Positions 25,994 to 34,911 are shown, numbered from the stretch's first letter. The stretch is 49,377 nucleotides of DNA from Candidatus Muiribacteriota bacterium (GCA_030633305.1 DAOVTB010000011.1:1-49377), one strand, 5' to 3'. A program made the numbers and translations. The notes: generated by a model from the sequence alone, not told the origin.

Positions 25994-27532
25994 TTAAATA
26001 AGTTTTCTAGCCCATTTTGCAAAAAAACCAAGTATTTTAAGTTTCTTAAGTAATGATTCATCACAATGCTGAGCAGGTCCATATATCACTTTTATTTTTC
26101 CATCAGGTTGAACTTTGATCTTATATTCGACTGAAGAAGTTTTAACATCATTCATAATACTTGCAGTAACTTCTTTTGCAAAAATATTTGAATTAACAGT
26201 TGTTACGACTTCAGAATTGATATCTTGACTAATGTAATCCATATTGTATGTACCAACGATACTAACTTGACCATCAAAAACAAATACTTTTGCATGAAGT
26301 TTATTAGCATTCTTCATTACGAAAATTCTCATATTTGGCATTTCTTTTAAAAGTTTCATCCAATCTCTGAGGAAGATTGCCTGCGTTACAAGGCTGTCAG
26401 AAGATACAGGTGAATTTGTATGAATGAATATCTTGACTCCTCTGTCATTAGCTCTTTTCAGTGCTGCATGTGCCAGATCAGTTATAACAACATAAGGATT
26501 TTGAATGATGATTTCTTTTTTACAGGCATCCATAAGCTTAACCAGATTATTAGAAATATCATCTCTGTTGTTACCAACTGCTGAGTGTTTATCAAGTATT
26601 TTAACAGGATAAATATATTTTGTATCAGACTGATAATTGAAATATTCAAAGAATTTTTTTGTGTATTCCTTCATTTTGCATAGTCTTGGATATTTCCTGA
26701 TTTCTTTACACATTTCATCAAGAAGTTCATTATCTTTGATCATTGAAGGAACTTTTTCAGGATTAACCATAAAAGTTTCCATGATTTTACGTGCGAAATC
26801 AAGTTCTTCTTTTCTGGAAATGATATTTCCAAAAAGATCTTTAGTGATTTTATAATTTTTCATAGAGTTGAATTCTTCATCAAAAGCAATTTTACTGATC
26901 TTACCAATTTTATTACTATTGACTACAACATCTGTATCTCTGAAAACCGTTCCATCATCCTTAGGTGAAGCAAAGTAATTTTTTGATATATTTCTTCCAC
27001 CGATAATAACCCATTTTCCGTCAACAATGATTATTTTATCGTGATTTGAAGCCAGCAATGCTTTGATTCCTTTTATTAGGATCATAGGAAGATTTTTTAA
27101 TAAAGGATTATAAGCACGTATTTGAACATTAGGAAATTGTACCAATTCCTGCATCAAATCACTTCCCATAAAAGATCTGATAAAACCTTTTGTACCTCTG
27201 GCATCAGCCATGATTCGAATTTTGACTCCCTTGGCGGCTTTTTTCAAAAGAAGACCCATGAGAGATTTTCCAAAAATATCTTTATTATAAATAAAATAGG
27301 TAATATCGATGGATTTTTTTGCATTAGCAAGAATGATCCAACGAGCATACCAGGCTTCCATATTTTTTGTGAGTAACATTACTCTGGCACGAGTTTGAGC
27401 ATCAAATTTTATACTGGAGTTGATTTTTGAAGCTGCTGGAATTGCATCAAAAACCTCTGTGAGGCTTAAACACTGGACCGCATAACTTAAAACGAAAACA
27501 AATAATGCTAAAAATAATAACTTTTTAATCAT
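25994..27532 (-). CDS. Secreted phospholipase D-like (cardiolipin synthase-type) protein
   Basis: A 512-residue phospholipase D superfamily protein with two HKD motifs: NHDKIIIVDG (about residue 164) with a following GGRNIS, and LHAKVFVFDG (about residue 412) with a following GTYNMD. Two such half-sites form one active site that transfers or hydrolyses phosphodiesters. A signal peptide (MIKKLLFLALFVFVLSYAVQ then CLS) replaces the two membrane helices of typical ClsA, so it is likely periplasmic or secreted. The spacing resembles the ClsC/YmdC-type proteins. The ATG has GGAGGAAA upstream. It is transcribed from 27585-27613 and ends at the shared terminator at 25937-25971. Confidence 0.9.
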   Translation of the reverse strand: MIKKLLFLALFVFVLSYAVQCLSLTEVFDAIPAASKINSSIKFDAQTRARVMLLTKNMEAWYARWIILANAKKSIDITYFIYNKDIFGKSLMGLLLKKAAKGVKIRIMADARGTKGFIRSFMGSDLMQELVQFPNVQIRAYNPLLKNLPMILIKGIKALLASNHDKIIIVDGKWVIIGGRNISKNYFASPKDDGTVFRDTDVVVNSNKIGKISKIAFDEEFNSMKNYKITKDLFGNIISRKEELDFARKIMETFMVNPEKVPSMIKDNELLDEMCKEIRKYPRLCKMKEYTKKFFEYFNYQSDTKYIYPVKILDKHSAVGNNRDDISNNLVKLMDACKKEIIIQNPYVVITDLAHAALKRANDRGVKIFIHTNSPVSSDSLVTQAIFLRDWMKLLKEMPNMRIFVMKNANKLHAKVFVFDGQVSIVGTYNMDYISQDINSEVVTTVNSNIFAKEVTASIMNDVKTSSVEYKIKVQPDGKIKVIYGPAQHCDESLLKKLKILGFFAKWARKLI

Positions 27533-27584
27533 AAATTTCCTCCATCTAATTTTATTTAGTATCTATTAATAGTATTTACTATAC

Positions 27585-27613
27585 ATTATAGTGGATAAAC
27601 AATTTTTTGACAA
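27585..27613 (-). promoter_or_regulatory. Promoter of the phospholipase D-like gene
   Basis: On the minus strand TTGTCA (plus 27608-27613), 17 bp, TATAAT (plus 27585-27590). The -35 shares its bases with the -35 of the divergent promoter at 27607. Confidence 0.6.
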
Positions 27614-27636
27614 TCGTATAATTATAGTTTTATATT
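27607..27636 (+). promoter_or_regulatory. Promoter of the ATP-grasp gene
   Basis: TTGACA (27607-27612), 18 bp, TATATT (27631-27636). The expected start point near 27643 is only a few bases before the ATG at 27650, so the leader would be extremely short. Confidence 0.45.
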
Positions 27637-27649
27637 GTTTATTGTGAAG

Positions 27650-28888
27650 ATGAAGCAATATATTAAAAAAATTATATTTCTCTGGCATATTTTACCTATT
27701 TTTGGACCAGTTCCTATTGGTTTTAATAAGGTAGATAAATATATGTATAAGTATGTTTTTATTTCAAACTCACATCGCCAGTCTTTAATTATAAGAGCCG
27801 TTCTTATGCTTTGTGCTCCTGTTTTATGGTGGTTTAAATCTCTATATTACATTTTTATAGAGTTCAAGTTGAATGGTTCAAGAGTTAGAACCGAATACAA
27901 TCTCTCAGGAAGCACGCAAATTATTTCTATGATAAAACTGGCTTATTTAAAGAATAGTCACCCTGGTTATTACTATTATCTTGAATTATTCAAAAGAAGT
28001 GGATTTGAGATTGGAAACGATTATTTGATTAATAACCATATTCTTGCACTATGGAGATATTTTGATAATCAAGATAGAAGCAATATTTTAAGGAATAAGA
28101 TAAGATTTGATGAGTATTTCAGAAAATATATTTCACAGCTTCCTGATCTGTTTTTTACAATTGAACTGGGAGAAAATAATGCGATTGAAATTATTTCAAA
28201 TCAAGATTTTTTTGTAAAGCCAGCTGTGGGGAGAAGTGGTGAAAATTGTTTTGTTGTAAGGTGTCAAGTTGGTGATATGTATAAAATTGACAGAAATGAT
28301 ATTACAATGACACAAGATGAACTAAAAAAGTACCTTATAGATTTAGAATTAAAAGATGGAATTCTTGTTCAAGAATTATTAAGAAATCATCAGGAGATGA
28401 AATCTCTTTCAAATGGAAATATCACAACAATAAGAATAAATACATTTTTGAATATGGATGGAGAAGTATCTGTTCTTTTTTGTATGTTATTGATGCCAAC
28501 AGGAGGCATGACGCTGAGTAATGCAAATCATGAGGGAATAATTTCATCGGTTGATTTACAGACAGGTAAATTGGGGATTGCAATAAATTTCAATAGGCCT
28601 TTTGAAAAAATAAGGGTTCATCCTGATGGGGGTGGCGTTATACCTGGTGCAAGGCTTCCAGACTTTGATGATGCAATGGAAATTTGTAGAAAAGCACATA
28701 ACCATTTATTGGAATTTCCTTTCATAGGATGGGATATTGCATTAACAGATAAAGGGCCAATTTTATTAGAAGGAAATCTGGGCTGGAGTATCGAAGCATG
28801 GGAATTGACACATCAGGAGAGTTTTGATGCTAATAGAATTAAAACTCTTATTACTTATCATTTAAAGAATAGGATTAAATCTTTTTAG
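27650..28888 (+). CDS. Sugar-transfer-associated ATP-grasp protein
   Basis: A 412-residue protein like the ATPgrasp_ST family (PF14397). The N-terminal region has two hydrophobic stretches (FLWHILPIFGPVPIGF, and AVLMLCAPVLWWF). The ATP-grasp core has FFVKPAVGRSGENCFVV, the ligand segment TTIRINTFL, a GGMTLSNANHEGIISSVDLQ segment typical of the family, HPDGGGVIPGARLPDFDDA, and the metal-binding end IGWDIALTDKGPILLEGNLG. ATP-grasp enzymes join a carboxylate to an amine or other nucleophile via an acyl phosphate; members of this family sit in cell-surface sugar loci. An earlier TTG at 27635 and GTG at 27644 are in frame; I chose the ATG at 27650. It converges on and overlaps the ketosynthase gene by 27 bp. 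Confidence 0.8.
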   Translation: MKQYIKKIIFLWHILPIFGPVPIGFNKVDKYMYKYVFISNSHRQSLIIRAVLMLCAPVLWWFKSLYYIFIEFKLNGSRVRTEYNLSGSTQIISMIKLAYLKNSHPGYYYYLELFKRSGFEIGNDYLINNHILALWRYFDNQDRSNILRNKIRFDEYFRKYISQLPDLFFTIELGENNAIEIISNQDFFVKPAVGRSGENCFVVRCQVGDMYKIDRNDITMTQDELKKYLIDLELKDGILVQELLRNHQEMKSLSNGNITTIRINTFLNMDGEVSVLFCMLLMPTGGMTLSNANHEGIISSVDLQTGKLGIAINFNRPFEKIRVHPDGGGVIPGARLPDFDDAMEICRKAHNHLLEFPFIGWDIALTDKGPILLEGNLGWSIEAWELTHQESFDANRIKTLITYHLKNRIKSF

Positions 28889-30130
28889 GATTAAACAAGC
28901 ATTCTGACCGCCAAAACCCATTGAATTTTTCATTGCAATGTTAATTTTCTCATGTCTTGCAGAATTTGGAACATAGTCAAGATCACAATCAGGATCAGGC
29001 TTTTTTAGATTGATAGTCGGTGCAATAAAATTATCTCTGAACATTGCGAGGATACCTGCAATTTCTACAGCTCCGCTTGCTCCTATCAGATGACCTATCA
29101 TGGATTTTAATGAACTTACGGGTATTTTATATGCCTGTTCACCAAACACTTTTTTTATTGCAAGAGTTTCCGTACTATCATTTAATGGTGTACCCGTTCC
29201 ATGTGCATTAACATAATCGATTTCCTGAGAAGAAACCCTGGCGTCCTTTAATGCTCCATTCATAGCAGCAATGACACCTAGTGCATCCACATCAGGCTTT
29301 GATAATTTATATGCATCAAAAGAAGATGAATATCCAATGATTTCTGCATAAATATGAGCATTTCGTTCAATTGCAGAATCAAGTTCTTCAAGGAGAAAAA
29401 TCGCTGCGCCTTCTCCAAGAATAGTGCCTTTTCGTCTGATGTCAAATGGTCTGATAGATTCTGTTCCAAGGTCATTTTCGGTATTCAATGCACCAAGTAC
29501 GGAAAATCCTCCAAGCCCAAGCGGATTAAGCATAGAATCCAGCCCTCCGGTAATTATTCTCTTATAACGACCGTCACTGATCATATTAAATGAATGTCCA
29601 ATTGCCTGTGTGCTTGCAGTACAAGCAGAGCAGTTAAGGAAATTTGGGCCAAGTATTTTAAATTTGTTCAACAGAAAATTACCAAAAAAATCAAGTGGAT
29701 TTTGTAAATAAGGTTTTTGTTTTCTCTTATCAATGACATTCCTGATGTAAGTATCAATATTGAACTTATCTGGTGAATATTCAAATAACTTCTGGATATA
29801 GAAACTTTCAAGTGATGTCCCTAAATTTATTGCACAGTCATGAATCAGATCATATTTTCCATTAAATGCTTCACAAAATGCCTGCATTCCGAGAATTACC
29901 TTATTATCATCAATATTTTTAAATTCAGGGAATCTATTCAGTATAGTTTCTTTATTAAGTCCTTTTGCCTGTCCCACAATTCTGCACAGAAACTTTTCAG
30001 CATTAAAATATGATATTTCACCAAGACCAGATCTGCCTTGCTGTAAAGCCATTGAAAATTCATTGAAGTCTGCACCATTTGGTGCAATGACTCCGACTTC
30101 TGTTATTACAACTCGTTTCAAATTTTCCAT
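28862..30130 (-). CDS. Beta-ketoacyl-ACP synthase (FabF-like), catalytically complete
   Basis: A 422-residue KAS II-type ketosynthase. The active-site cysteine lies in NCSACTASTQAIG (about residue 170), the first histidine in NAHGTGTPLNDSTE and the second in KSMIGHLIGASGAVE, so the C-H-H triad is intact. The C-terminal NSMGFGGQNACLIL is the usual final motif. I start at MENLKRVVITEVGVIAPNG (ATG 30128-30130, AGGA upstream); an in-frame ATG at 30172 adds 14 residues read from a palindrome-rich region. It elongates ACP-bound acyl chains with malonyl units. It ends the minus-strand lipid-type gene set and probably pairs with the degenerate ketosynthase encoded upstream, as KS and chain-length factor do. 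Confidence 0.92.
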   Translation of the reverse strand: MENLKRVVITEVGVIAPNGADFNEFSMALQQGRSGLGEISYFNAEKFLCRIVGQAKGLNKETILNRFPEFKNIDDNKVILGMQAFCEAFNGKYDLIHDCAINLGTSLESFYIQKLFEYSPDKFNIDTYIRNVIDKRKQKPYLQNPLDFFGNFLLNKFKILGPNFLNCSACTASTQAIGHSFNMISDGRYKRIITGGLDSMLNPLGLGGFSVLGALNTENDLGTESIRPFDIRRKGTILGEGAAIFLLEELDSAIERNAHIYAEIIGYSSSFDAYKLSKPDVDALGVIAAMNGALKDARVSSQEIDYVNAHGTGTPLNDSTETLAIKKVFGEQAYKIPVSSLKSMIGHLIGASGAVEIAGILAMFRDNFIAPTINLKKPDPDCDLDYVPNSARHEKINIAMKNSMGFGGQNACLILKRFNPIL

Positions 30131-30142
30131 TATTTGTCCTGG

Positions 30143-30255
30143 ACAGACACATAGGTCTGTATCACAATCCATCTGTCATCCTGTGGTTTGACCACAGGAT
30201 CCATCTTTCAGTTTTTTAAAATTTGAATAGATACTGCGACCTAAGATCGCAGTAT
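30143..30255. repeat. Cluster of three palindromes
   Basis: ACAGAC/GTCTGT (30143-30160), ATCCTGTGGT-ttg-ACCACAGGAT (30178-30200) and ATACTGCGA/TCGCAGTAT (30231-30255) follow each other in the gap upstream of the ketosynthase gene. GGATCC-flanked hairpins like the second are, from memory, abundant intergenic repeats in several unrelated bacteria such as Rickettsiales. Confidence 0.65.
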
Positions 30256-30291
30256 GACTGCATAACTATAATTGCTTGTTTTTCTATTATC

Positions 30292-30355
30292 TCCTTGTTC
30301 TTCGTGCCCTTTGTGGTTCAAATTTTTCTTTGTGCCTCCGTGCTTTGTGTGAAAT
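30292..30355 (+). repeat. TTCTTCGTG / TTTGTGCCTCCGTG repeat, overlapping a gene end
   Basis: TTGTTCTTCGTGCCCTTTGT followed by TTTCTTTGTGCCTCCGTGCT. The same families appear at 23777, 31521, 34912, 35071 and 41264. The last codons of the ketosynthase-like gene (STEAQRKI) are encoded by it. Confidence 0.7.
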
Positions 30356-31505
30356 ATTTCTCCAATATGATACTGAAATTTTCGCTTCCGATAGGAAAGG
30401 AATTTATCATGATTGTATTTAGTTTTCTACCATATATTTTTAAGTCATTTTTTAATAAAAATGATCCAATTGCAAGGTTTATAAAACCTGCTGCTGCAAA
30501 TGTATTTCCGATTATTTTCTTTGGCGAAACCCTTGGAATAGATGGAAACATTTTTTCATAAACCTGATTTTCAATATTATCGTTTTTTGTATTCCCGTCA
30601 TTGGAATCAATGATGAGATCGATTACAGAAGGTTTAATTTCAGAAGCTCTAAGTGATTCTTCGAATAAGTTATTAACAAGATCTCCAGTTACATTGTAGT
30701 TTACGTTGTTATTTGAATAAGATATATTTGATAGACCTTTTACCATGCAGTAGATTTCAGCATTTCTTTCGTTTGCTTTTTCTGGATTTTCAAGACATAG
30801 ATGAGAGCTTCCTTCTCCAAGTATTATTCCACCATTATTAAGCAATCCATATTCAGAAAAATTTAAAAAGGCATCAGAATGAGTCTTATTGTCAGAACCT
30901 CCACAATAAACAACATTTTCTCTTCCCGATTTTATTTCATAAAAAGCTTCTTGAAAAGCAAGTAAAGCCGAACCTTCCCATGGGTTGAAAATTAAATTTC
31001 TGCCTTTGATTCCATTGTGTATTACTGCAACTGATGGCGGCATATTCGGAAGGATTTTAAAAGAAATAAGCGGGTTTAAACGTCCAAGACCGACTTCTCC
31101 AAATTTTACAGGATCAAAATCACCATTTTCATATGAATTATCAAGCATAGTACGGATTTCATCGAGATCAATTCCGCTACTTCCGGTTCCTGAAAATAGA
31201 CTGATTTCATTTTCATCGTATGTATCATTTATTCTGATATTGCTATCCTCAATACAGAATTTTAGTGAACATACTGCAAGTTGTGTTTCTCTGGACATAA
31301 ATCGAACTGCACGTTTTGGCTTGATGTAATCTCTGGGATTAAATGTATCAATTTTTGAAACCATCATATCTTTGAAACATTTGGAATTAAATTGTACACT
31401 GGAAAAACAGTTTTGGTTGTTCATAATTTTTGAAACTGTATCATGAATATTCAATCCAAGTGGATTGATAGTTGATATTCCAGTTATTACAGGATTATTA
31501 TACAT
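30318..31505 (-). CDS. Ketosynthase-like protein lacking the triad (KS-beta/chain-length-factor-like)
   Basis: A 395-residue protein with the thiolase-fold layout of FabF (VITGISTINPLGLNIHDTVS at the N-terminus, a GSGT-like SGTGSSG, then AVIHNGIKGRNLIF) but without catalytic residues. The active-site Cys segment reads NPWEGSALLAFQ, the first His segment reads IDSNDGNTKND where HGTGTxxND is expected, and the second reads KKIIGNTFAAAG where GHxxGAAG is expected. Loss of Cys and both His is how KS-beta/chain-length factors of type II polyketide and aryl-polyene systems differ from their partners. It probably forms a heterodimer with the active ketosynthase and sets chain length or substrate shape. 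The last eight residues derive from an intergenic repeat. Confidence 0.8.
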   Translation of the reverse strand: MYNNPVITGISTINPLGLNIHDTVSKIMNNQNCFSSVQFNSKCFKDMMVSKIDTFNPRDYIKPKRAVRFMSRETQLAVCSLKFCIEDSNIRINDTYDENEISLFSGTGSSGIDLDEIRTMLDNSYENGDFDPVKFGEVGLGRLNPLISFKILPNMPPSVAVIHNGIKGRNLIFNPWEGSALLAFQEAFYEIKSGRENVVYCGGSDNKTHSDAFLNFSEYGLLNNGGIILGEGSSHLCLENPEKANERNAEIYCMVKGLSNISYSNNNVNYNVTGDLVNNLFEESLRASEIKPSVIDLIIDSNDGNTKNDNIENQVYEKMFPSIPRVSPKKIIGNTFAAAGFINLAIGSFLLKNDLKIYGRKLNTIMINSFPIGSENFSIILEKYFTQSTEAQRKI

Positions 31506-31520
31506 TTCTTTTTATTTTTC

Positions 31521-31660
31521 CTTTTTTCTTCATGCTCTTCGTGTAAAATCTTATTTGTTTTATTTTGGATAGGCACAGGGGCCTGTCCCTACATTATTTT
31601 GTTTTTTTCTTATCTTGTTAATCCTGTCTAATTTTTTTCTTCATGTCCTTCACGATTTCC
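31521..31660 (+). repeat. Composite repeat block with CTGTCCC hairpin
   Basis: TTCTTCATGCTCTTCGTGT, then GGATAGGC-acag-GGGCCTGTCC hairpin followed by CTACATTATTTT (same element as at 23837-23868), then TTCTTCATGTCCTTCACG, which runs through the stop codon of the downstream dehydratase gene. Confidence 0.7.
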
Positions 31661-32099
31661 ATAGTTCCAGTAACCTGTTTCTATCCCGTTTCAGGAATTC
31701 ATCTTCGATATCCTGAAAAACAAATGTAAACGAAGTTGAAACGATTACTTTATCTGATTTATATGCTTTAACACTTACTTTTCCACCAAGTTCATTAAAT
31801 GCTTTTACTTCAGCTTGATATATAAGCTGATCACCAGGTTTACATATTTCTTTGAATTTGGTTTTATCTATCATGGTCATGATTGCTTTTTTTTCAATTT
31901 TTATTTCTGTTTTTGCAGTTTCTTCAAGAAAAATTCCACCAAGCTGTGCCATGCCTTCAAGGATTAAAACTCCTGGCATTATCGGCATTCTCGGAAAATG
32001 ATCATCAAAAAAGTCCTCTGATAAAGAGATGTTTTTGATTGCACGAGCAATTTTTCCAGGTTCCCATTCAATAATTCTGTCGATTAAAAAAAATCTCAT
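31650..32099 (-). CDS. FabZ-like 3-hydroxyacyl-ACP dehydratase
   Basis: A 149-residue hotdog-fold protein. The FabZ active-site stretch is intact: DDHFPRMPIMPGVLILEGMA, with the catalytic His in HFP and the Glu in LEGMAQ. It starts MRFFLIDRIIEWEPG, the usual FabZ/FabA-like N-terminus. It removes water from 3-hydroxyacyl-ACP to give trans-2-enoyl-ACP. Its start overlaps the stop of the second radical SAM gene by 4 bp, so the three genes 34910-31650 form a tightly coupled unit. Its last codons lie in an intergenic repeat. Confidence 0.9.
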   Translation of the reverse strand: MRFFLIDRIIEWEPGKIARAIKNISLSEDFFDDHFPRMPIMPGVLILEGMAQLGGIFLEETAKTEIKIEKKAIMTMIDKTKFKEICKPGDQLIYQAEVKAFNELGGKVSVKAYKSDKVIVSTSFTFVFQDIEDEFLKRDRNRLLELWKS

Positions 32100-33499
32100 T
32101 TCTTACCTCGATACAAATTATTATATGTACATATTGGATAGAATTTACCATCTGATTTAGGATAAATGGTACAGCATCTTCTAGCGCGGGATAGATCAAA
32201 AGTATCGGCATCCATGAAGTGATGTATGTATATAGACTTAATTTTTCTTCCAGCTTTTTTAAAAGCATTTTTTGAAGAAAAGCCTTCCTTCTGAACATCT
32301 TTTATAATTCCCTTGATGCTGGTTAATGCTTTGGTATGAATATCTTTCATACAATCACAAATCTCACCATCTTCTGCCCATAGTTCAAATATCAGGTCTT
32401 TTATCTGGTTGAAACTATGCTCATCAGTTCCAAAAAGAGATTTATTTTTTATAATATCAATGTATCGTTCCTGATCGATGAATTTCTTTAAAGGAATGTA
32501 TTGGCCATCACCAATCTGCAGTAAATGAACAAGTGAAAAACAATTGGCGTTGCAGCACGGAAGAGGCATGAAATCTTCTTTAGCAATATTTGTATTACTC
32601 GCGCGTGATACAAGTTCAATAACATCTGGAATCGTAACTCTGTCCATGACGTTATACTGAGCTTTATAATCATTACTGTATGTCAGGGGATGGAACATAA
32701 GGGAAAGGAAGTTTTCATTTTTAAGAAAAGTTTCATAGACGTATCGCACATTTTCGACATCATCATTTATTCCTTTTGCAACAGTCATGATAACTGAGCA
32801 GTCTGTATCAGTTGAAATAAGTTTTTCAAGAATTGCTTTTTTTGTATCTGCAAGTTTTTTTCCACGAAGTTTTAAATAAATTTCGTCTGAATTACCGTCG
32901 AGTTGGAGTGAAATAATAACTGATTTTTCATGGTGAAAATCCAGGAAATCATCATCAAGAAATTTAATGCCATTGGTTGAAACAGAGACTTTAGTAATCC
33001 CATTTACACTCGTCAAATATTCAATAATATTTTTGTAATCTGGATGAATAGTAGGTTCTCCGCCACTGAGATTTAAAACATCGATTTTTCCTTCTGATTC
33101 TAAAAGATTTTTTACGATTACTTTGATTTCCTCAAGTGTCATATTTGGACGTTTATTTTCATCAGCAATACAAATTGGGCAGTCCAGATTGCAGTTTCCA
33201 GTAATTTCGATTACCGGCATACATATATGCTGTTCATGATCTGGACATAAACCACAATCCTCTGGACATCCTTTTGATTTTTCACCAAAATATTTATTCT
33301 GTAGCTGCCCATGTTTAATATATAGATGAGAATCCTTATAATAATCGTAATCGCTTGATATTAACGCCGTATTTTTGCCATGTTTAAGGCAGTATTTTTC
33401 AAGGTAGACTTTATTATTTTCAGCATAAACTTTTGCATCAACAAGCTTTTCGCATATAGGGCAGATGCCCCTTGTGGTATTTACAAATATTTTATTCAT
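32096..33499 (-). CDS. Radical SAM enzyme 2, Tes/MJ0619-like
   Basis: A 467-residue radical SAM protein. CNLDCPIC (Cys103, 107, 110) is the CxxxCxxC that holds the SAM-cleaving 4Fe-4S cluster, and NLSGGEPTIHP is the SAM-contact motif. Additional conserved Cys groups are an N-terminal CPIC (13, 16) with Cys37, CPEDCGLCPDH (78, 82, 85, His88), PLPCCNANCFSL in the middle, and a C-terminal DTFDLSRARRCCTIYP then ICTYNNLYR. This multi-cluster layout is what I remember for the Tes/MJ0619 family (tetraether lipid synthase and bacterial membrane-spanning-lipid synthases), which couple unactivated methyl ends of lipid chains. It overlaps radical SAM 1 by 8 bp. One zinc-ribbon cysteine is missing (CLKHG), so the N-terminal metal site differs from its neighbour. 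The substrate is inferred. Confidence 0.85.
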   Translation of the reverse strand: MNKIFVNTTRGICPICEKLVDAKVYAENNKVYLEKYCLKHGKNTALISSDYDYYKDSHLYIKHGQLQNKYFGEKSKGCPEDCGLCPDHEQHICMPVIEITGNCNLDCPICIADENKRPNMTLEEIKVIVKNLLESEGKIDVLNLSGGEPTIHPDYKNIIEYLTSVNGITKVSVSTNGIKFLDDDFLDFHHEKSVIISLQLDGNSDEIYLKLRGKKLADTKKAILEKLISTDTDCSVIMTVAKGINDDVENVRYVYETFLKNENFLSLMFHPLTYSNDYKAQYNVMDRVTIPDVIELVSRASNTNIAKEDFMPLPCCNANCFSLVHLLQIGDGQYIPLKKFIDQERYIDIIKNKSLFGTDEHSFNQIKDLIFELWAEDGEICDCMKDIHTKALTSIKGIIKDVQKEGFSSKNAFKKAGRKIKSIYIHHFMDADTFDLSRARRCCTIYPKSDGKFYPICTYNNLYRGKK

Positions 33500-34910
33500 T
33501 AGTCACCCAGAACCTTTCATCTTTCATCCTGTAAAAAAGATTATAAGCACATGCTGGAATCAGTTTTTCTCCATCAACTGGAACTAAATCTGTACAACAG
33601 ACAATCCTGGAAATATCAAAATTATCTTCATCCATGTGTGCATGAATATAAACAGTCAATATAGAATCTTCAGCTATTCTCTGCCTTTCATAAGGAGTGA
33701 TTTTGCCTTGAACAGGATACATTTTTTTCAGTAGTTTTTTTACAAATTCCAGGAGTTCCGGATTTAAATCCTCAGACCAGCTTTCGGCAATTGCTTCATT
33801 GAATTTTTCATTAAATTTTTCATCGGGGTGCATTATGTAATTTGTTCCAATGAGTTCGATTAAGTCCTGGATTGAAAGAAGGTCAGTAAAACTCCTTAGA
33901 GTTTCTTCATCGCGAAAGAAATACCCGATACTGTAGCAGAGAGGATGGTTTGAAGGAAGAGGAAAGAAATTATCACTTTGGATCATTCCGTCAGATGTTT
34001 CCTGAATTATTCTCATGGCCATATCAAGAGTCAATCTCTCATAAGATTTAAAATCAGCACCGCCTTGTCCAGTAAACGTCATATTTTGAATTGTTATACT
34101 TCGAATATTTTTATACTTGGTTGAGAGGTTTATGATATCAAATATTTCGTGATCATTTACACCTTTAATCATGACATTCAAAAGAGTCACACCAATATCA
34201 TATTTTTGCAGTATATCGAGTGCTTTGAATTTTGCTTCAACGATGTCTTTACCATGTATTTTAACAGAGGTTTCACTATTTAATGTGTCAAATGAAAGAA
34301 TAATATAAACGCCAAGATCTTTAAGCTGTTTTACAAGTTCTTCATCTTCAGCAATTTTTAATCCATTGCTATTTACAGTAATTCTCCCGATTCCATCCCT
34401 TTTTGCAATTTTCAGAAGCTCAATTAAATTTGGATGAAGTGTTGGTTCGCCACCAGTTATATTTATCAGGTCATAGCTATCATTATTTTCCATAAGGAAA
34501 TCTACTGTTTTTTTCATTTCAGCAACTGACATGAAATATATTTCATCCTCGCGATTGAAAGTAAAGCAGATAGGGCATCTTAAATTACAGGCATTTGTAA
34601 TAGAGAAAACAGGCAGATTAGGTCGATTTTCATGCCAGGGGCATAAACCACAATCATATGGACAACCGTCTTTTCTGGGTATGTTTACTTTTTTTGGAGT
34701 TTGCAGTTTAATCGGAAAGTTAAGATTTTTGAAGTACCATTCCTTATCTTCAGCAATCAGAGTTTTGACATTACCACAATCAGGACACATGTTTTCCTGA
34801 TAAACTTTATCATCTTGTATAAAAATTCTCGAGTCGATGATCTTTCGACATTTTCGACACATGCCTCTGGTCATCCTGTAAAAAGAATAATCCCTTAATT
34901 TTGGTTCCAT
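33492..34910 (-). CDS. Radical SAM enzyme 1, Tes/MJ0619-like
   Basis: A 472-residue radical SAM protein, clearly paralogous to the next gene. An N-terminal zinc-ribbon/rubredoxin-like site (Cys18, Cys21, Cys42, Cys45) is followed by CPYDCGLCPWH (Cys83, 87, 90, His93) and the radical SAM motif CNLRCPIC (Cys108, 112, 115). ITGGEPTLHP contacts SAM. The C-terminal part has MDEDNFDISRIVCCTDLVP and PACAYNLFYR, which should hold an auxiliary cluster. From memory this arrangement matches the Tes/MJ0619 family. Unlike radical SAM 2, the middle cluster region reads PLPSNHPLCYSIGYFF with fewer cysteines, so the two may differ in auxiliary clusters and divide the reaction. It starts next to a TTCTTCGTG repeat; the TTTTGTCC leader shows no clear ribosome binding site. 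Confidence 0.85.
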   Translation of the reverse strand: MEPKLRDYSFYRMTRGMCRKCRKIIDSRIFIQDDKVYQENMCPDCGNVKTLIAEDKEWYFKNLNFPIKLQTPKKVNIPRKDGCPYDCGLCPWHENRPNLPVFSITNACNLRCPICFTFNREDEIYFMSVAEMKKTVDFLMENNDSYDLINITGGEPTLHPNLIELLKIAKRDGIGRITVNSNGLKIAEDEELVKQLKDLGVYIILSFDTLNSETSVKIHGKDIVEAKFKALDILQKYDIGVTLLNVMIKGVNDHEIFDIINLSTKYKNIRSITIQNMTFTGQGGADFKSYERLTLDMAMRIIQETSDGMIQSDNFFPLPSNHPLCYSIGYFFRDEETLRSFTDLLSIQDLIELIGTNYIMHPDEKFNEKFNEAIAESWSEDLNPELLEFVKKLLKKMYPVQGKITPYERQRIAEDSILTVYIHAHMDEDNFDISRIVCCTDLVPVDGEKLIPACAYNLFYRMKDERFWVTNE

Positions 34911-34911
34911 T

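Noticed and set aside
30223-30561. 112-residue plus-strand frame
   Set aside because: It lies antisense to the ketosynthase-like gene end and across repeats; codon pattern belongs to the other strand.
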